DNA from: JBBIRG01 sp964410965
Lineage (GTDB): Bacteria; CLD3; SB21; JBBIRG01
Length of the DNA stretch: 64,000 nucleotides
Assembly (NCBI GenBank): GCA_964410965.1
Contig: CAYPIY010000004.1
Location: 306,220-370,219, forward strand
Reading direction: 5' to 3'
Each line of letters opens with the position of its first letter. Positions within the stretch are counted from its first letter, which is position 1. Positions 62,501 to 64,000 of this stretch are shown here, piece by piece. The notes under the pieces are model-generated. The model was not told the origin of the DNA and did no database searches. It was given only the letters and a program-made list of their open reading frames with translations. The translations under genes were made by a program, and so were the position numbers.

Positions 62501-62684
62501 GATTCAGCCGGATCAGTGAAGCCCTGAGATATTTGATGAGAACGACTTCAGCCGCTGATTCGCGGCCAAATGTTCCGTGCTGACCGAACGTTTCATAATA
62601 ACCGTTCGCATGCTTCCAGCCAAGCGATTCGAATAAATCGATGGCAGGTTTTTCGATGAGTGTATTTTCAGTATAATTAATCAT
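59559..62684 (-). CDS. hsdR: Type I restriction enzyme subunit R
   Basis: A 1041-residue HsdR. The N-terminal nuclease domain has the PD-(D/E)XK site (RADLVGFVNG, then PIVFIELKTS, about 140-160). The translocase motor shows Walker A HTQGSGKSYSM (about 295), motif II DEAHRSQYD, motif III GFTGTPL, and motif VI region MQTIARANR. The C-terminal helical part probably contacts HsdM. HsdR cuts unmodified DNA after translocation once assembled with HsdM/HsdS, which are not in the window and would be expected to the right. The start at 62684 gives a normal N-terminus. Confidence 0.95.
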   Translation of the reverse strand: MINYTENTLIEKPAIDLFESLGWKHANGYYETFGQHGTFGRESAAEVVLIKYLRASLIRLNPKASESAIDTAIEEIIKERRAMSLVQANKEVYKLLKDGVKVDTKDNPDQEGPETIRIIDWENPKNNDFLLISQFWIAGDMYKRRADLVGFVNGLPIVFIELKTSHRKLELAFRDNLRDYKNTITDLFNYNAFVILSNGSYSRIGSMTSDWETFAEWKKINREGEEGIISLETMIRGTCEPSRLMDLIENFILFKDGNKGTDKLVGKNHQFLGVNNAIEAVRDLRGNQGRLGVFWHTQGSGKSYSMVLFAQKILRKIPGNWTFVIVTDRIDLDRQIYTNFVNVGALTEPEERIHAGSAAHLKQLLQEDHRYVFTLIQKFQTEKGEKYPMLSGRSDIIVITDEAHRSQYDIMAMNMRLALPNAAFIGFTGTPLMAGEEKTREVFGEYVSIYNFKQSIDDRATVPLYYENRIPELQLTNENLNEDIQRIVDEADLNEDEMSKLEREFSHEYYLITREDRLETIAEDMVSHFIGRGHWGKAMFIAIDKMTAVRMYNKVQKYWKIQLDKLKAQAKTARIQEKEALKVKIDFMESTDMAVVLSSSQNEQEDFAKKGLDIVPHRKRMNKEDLDVKFKDPDDPFRIVFVCAMWITGFDVPSCSTIYLDKPMRNHTLMQTIARANRVFRDKNNGLIVDYIGVFRSLQKALSIYGTGPGGSWNEGDSPVKPKAALIEALRKAVEEVQKICTELGVDLAAFETAKEFELVKLLDDAADAILQTDETKKRYLLASGQVIRLYKAILPDPDAHEFYPIKCHLTAIAKKIKSELPEVDISMVLDEIDALLDRSIAAESYVIDQRRDQSKYLDLSKIDFEGLKKHFAKVNKHTEVQKLKSLLQTRVLAMVRMNPTRIDYLEKLQTLIDEYNEGSLNTDQMYKELLEFTKSLNIEEHRAIAESLSEEELAIFDLLTKPELEMTEKDRKAVRKVAKDLLNTLKTEKLVLDWRKKLQSRASVRLSIEEMLDHLPKVYTPQLFEQKCDVVYQYVYEYGG

Positions 62685-62790
62685 TTATCATTGATATTTT
62701 AACAATTATTGGAACATCTTGACAAAAGGAAAATATTATGTTATATTATATTAGCTCATCTGCCATGCGTAGAAAGAGTAACGATGCCGT

Positions 62791-63285
62791 TCAAGTTTCT
62801 TGGGCGGCGTTAGTTTTTTTATAGGCTTCATATTCTTTTCGTAACTTTCGACGTGTATGATCTTGATCAACAGGATAAGCTGTCCATGGAAGTAAGTATC
62901 CTTTCCTTCTAGCCAATACTACCAAATAATCAACTTCTTCTATCCAAAGACAAATTCTAACTTCTGATCCTCTGAGATTCTCCCAAACTTTTACAGCTTC
63001 GACTTCCGAATGTTCAATCGTAGGTCTTGGCCATCGAATCCGTTCACAACGCCTTAGATCGGGTAACCGATCTGATTCATTTGGTCCTTCGGCTATAAGA
63101 TGCCAGAAAGTGGTTTCTTTGTTATTATAATAAGGCATCCTCTTTAGTCTAAGTGTCTCACCATGAAATTTTGGGGATGAATATACGAAGTCACTTTTAA
63201 AATAATCATAAAGGATTTCCAAATATATATCCCAATCACCTTGATAATTTTTTAATAGCACTAATGCAGGTATCCAATCTATCAT
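62791..63285 (-). CDS. Unknown protein paired with DUF3800
   Basis: A 164-residue soluble protein with no recognised family. Visible features are an IPALVLLKNYQGDWDIYLEILYDYF start, a central PKFHGETLRLKRMP, WHLIAEGPNESDRLPDLRRCERIRWPRP, and a Lys/Arg-rich tail. It overlaps the DUF3800 gene by 4 bp (63282-63285), so the two are co-translated and likely work together. Being next to hsdR suggests a defence role (inference). Confidence 0.72.
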   Translation of the reverse strand: MIDWIPALVLLKNYQGDWDIYLEILYDYFKSDFVYSSPKFHGETLRLKRMPYYNNKETTFWHLIAEGPNESDRLPDLRRCERIRWPRPTIEHSEVEAVKVWENLRGSEVRICLWIEEVDYLVVLARRKGYLLPWTAYPVDQDHTRRKLRKEYEAYKKTNAAQET

Positions 63286-63989
63286 AGGTCTTCTTTCGGT
63301 TTCCAGAGAAAAAGATTGACTTTCTTCTCTAGATACAATGTTTTCTGCGTTAAAGAGTACCTTGAACGTTCTTTCATTCGGTAAGCTAACTCAAGTTTAC
63401 CAATATTTGTGGTAATTCCTCTGTTTACATAGGAAACAACACCAGTCAGTAAATCGGCCAACTGAAGGATTTCTACTTCGTGCGAACGGACAATTTGCAT
63501 CCTTTCGATGATTTGTCTTGAAAAATCGTATTTTTCATTACGAAGGACTTCATGAAGTTTTGAAACCTTATTTCCTCCTCTTGTATCTTTTATATCGATA
63601 TATATGCGATATCGATCTGCCGGATCAAGTAAAACCTTTAGAAGATTGAAATACATTTTATAATACCACGTATCATGATCTTGTTGAAAATCCTCATGTC
63701 GAAGTTTTGTTTTATCATTAACAATTAAAGCGCGGAAATGTAAATCGTCATCGTCAAAAAAATAATCAATAATATCTCTGTAGAAAAGTATCTTTGACTT
63801 AGATACTTTAGTCCATTTTATTTCAAAATCAGGTTTTAAGTTATGTTTTACTTTTATTTCTCTTATTCTTACACCTATTTCCTTAGACTTTGCAAGCGGA
63901 CACCAGACCGCTCCAAGTACCATGACCTTCTGGTGATCATTCTCCAAATGACAGCTTTCATCGCAATATATGTTATAAGTCTGGCTCAT
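63282..63989 (-). CDS. DUF3800 domain protein
   Basis: A 235-residue DUF3800 protein. The domain has an RNase H-like fold: initial YCDESCHLEND with the conserved Asp-Glu, MVLGAVWC, a central YRIYIDIKDTRGG and a late ILQLADLLTGVVSY with the conserved Asp. DUF3800 proteins are frequent in defence islands and as restriction-modification companions; their activity is not firmly known. Start ATG 63989 follows a Shine-Dalgarno-like GAGGTGGAGGT. The window ends 11 bases upstream. Confidence 0.85.
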   Translation of the reverse strand: MSQTYNIYCDESCHLENDHQKVMVLGAVWCPLAKSKEIGVRIREIKVKHNLKPDFEIKWTKVSKSKILFYRDIIDYFFDDDDLHFRALIVNDKTKLRHEDFQQDHDTWYYKMYFNLLKVLLDPADRYRIYIDIKDTRGGNKVSKLHEVLRNEKYDFSRQIIERMQIVRSHEVEILQLADLLTGVVSYVNRGITTNIGKLELAYRMKERSRYSLTQKTLYLEKKVNLFLWKPKEDL

Positions 63990-64000
63990 ACCTCCACCTC

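Overview
The window looks like chromosome from a member of the Fibrobacterota-Chlorobiota-Bacteroidota (FCB) superphylum, possibly an Ignavibacteria/KSB1/Calditrichota-type lineage. The evidence is a type IX secretion C-terminal signal with the NYPNPFNPSTT motif, Bacteroidota-style Rhs proteins that start with an export signal and a DUF6443-like domain, PEGA-domain kinases, and an hpnCDE squalene operon. The genus cannot be told from this sequence. Genes lie on both strands, and the right half is almost entirely minus-strand.

Region 1 (1-27.9 kb) is ordinary chromosome with several points of interest. It opens with a minus-strand operon: a GNAT-like protein, a thiolase-fold enzyme lacking the nucleophilic cysteine, its DUF35 partner, a DUF2877/AllH-like protein and FdrA. 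Next come small envelope proteins, an alpha/beta hydrolase lipoprotein, a UDG-like protein, a DUF362/DUF6599 pair, a 1423-residue T9SS surface protein containing a near-perfect 897-bp tandem duplication, gamma-glutamyltransferase, hpnE-hpnD-hpnC, and a signalling operon (PEGA Ser/Thr kinase, TPR lipoprotein, FHA-GAF-adenylate cyclase). A thiol-related operon follows: OsmC, DUF302, a tiny membrane protein with an in-frame TGA, DUF6132, DUF2892. The TGA protein is the strongest surprise here. It reads as a candidate selenoprotein: the TGA sits where the neighbouring DUF6132 protein has the first Cys of a CxxxxC motif, and a perfect 7-bp hairpin lies at bacterial-SECIS distance downstream.

Region 2 (27.8-32.7 kb) holds a tRNA-Glu with a near-consensus promoter, a large propeller-type sensor histidine kinase, a small membrane protein and a biotin-protein ligase.

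Region 3 (33.2-59.1 kb) is a polymorphic-toxin locus read right to left: an outer-membrane-type protein (frameshifted), a glycine-zipper lipoprotein, a fibre-like exported protein, an SpvB/TcaC-like exported protein (A), a full Rhs protein with a metzincin-type tip (B1) plus immunity candidate, a remnant of A, a second full Rhs protein with an NlpC/P60 tip (B2) plus immunity candidate, a GHKL-ATPase/nuclease gene, a winged-helix protein with heptad repeats, then three progressively 5'-truncated Rhs core-tip/immunity cassettes (B3, B4, B5), the last one frameshifted in both toxin and immunity genes. Palindromic elements sharing two 18-bp arms lie at cassette boundaries. Long blocks of identity between copies point to recent recombination. 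Nearly all the putative immunity proteins carry an export signal or an early Cys, which suggests toxins acting in the periplasm.

Region 4 (59.5-64 kb) is the edge of a defence island: type I restriction HsdR, an unknown protein and a DUF3800 protein. Any HsdM/HsdS must lie outside the window.
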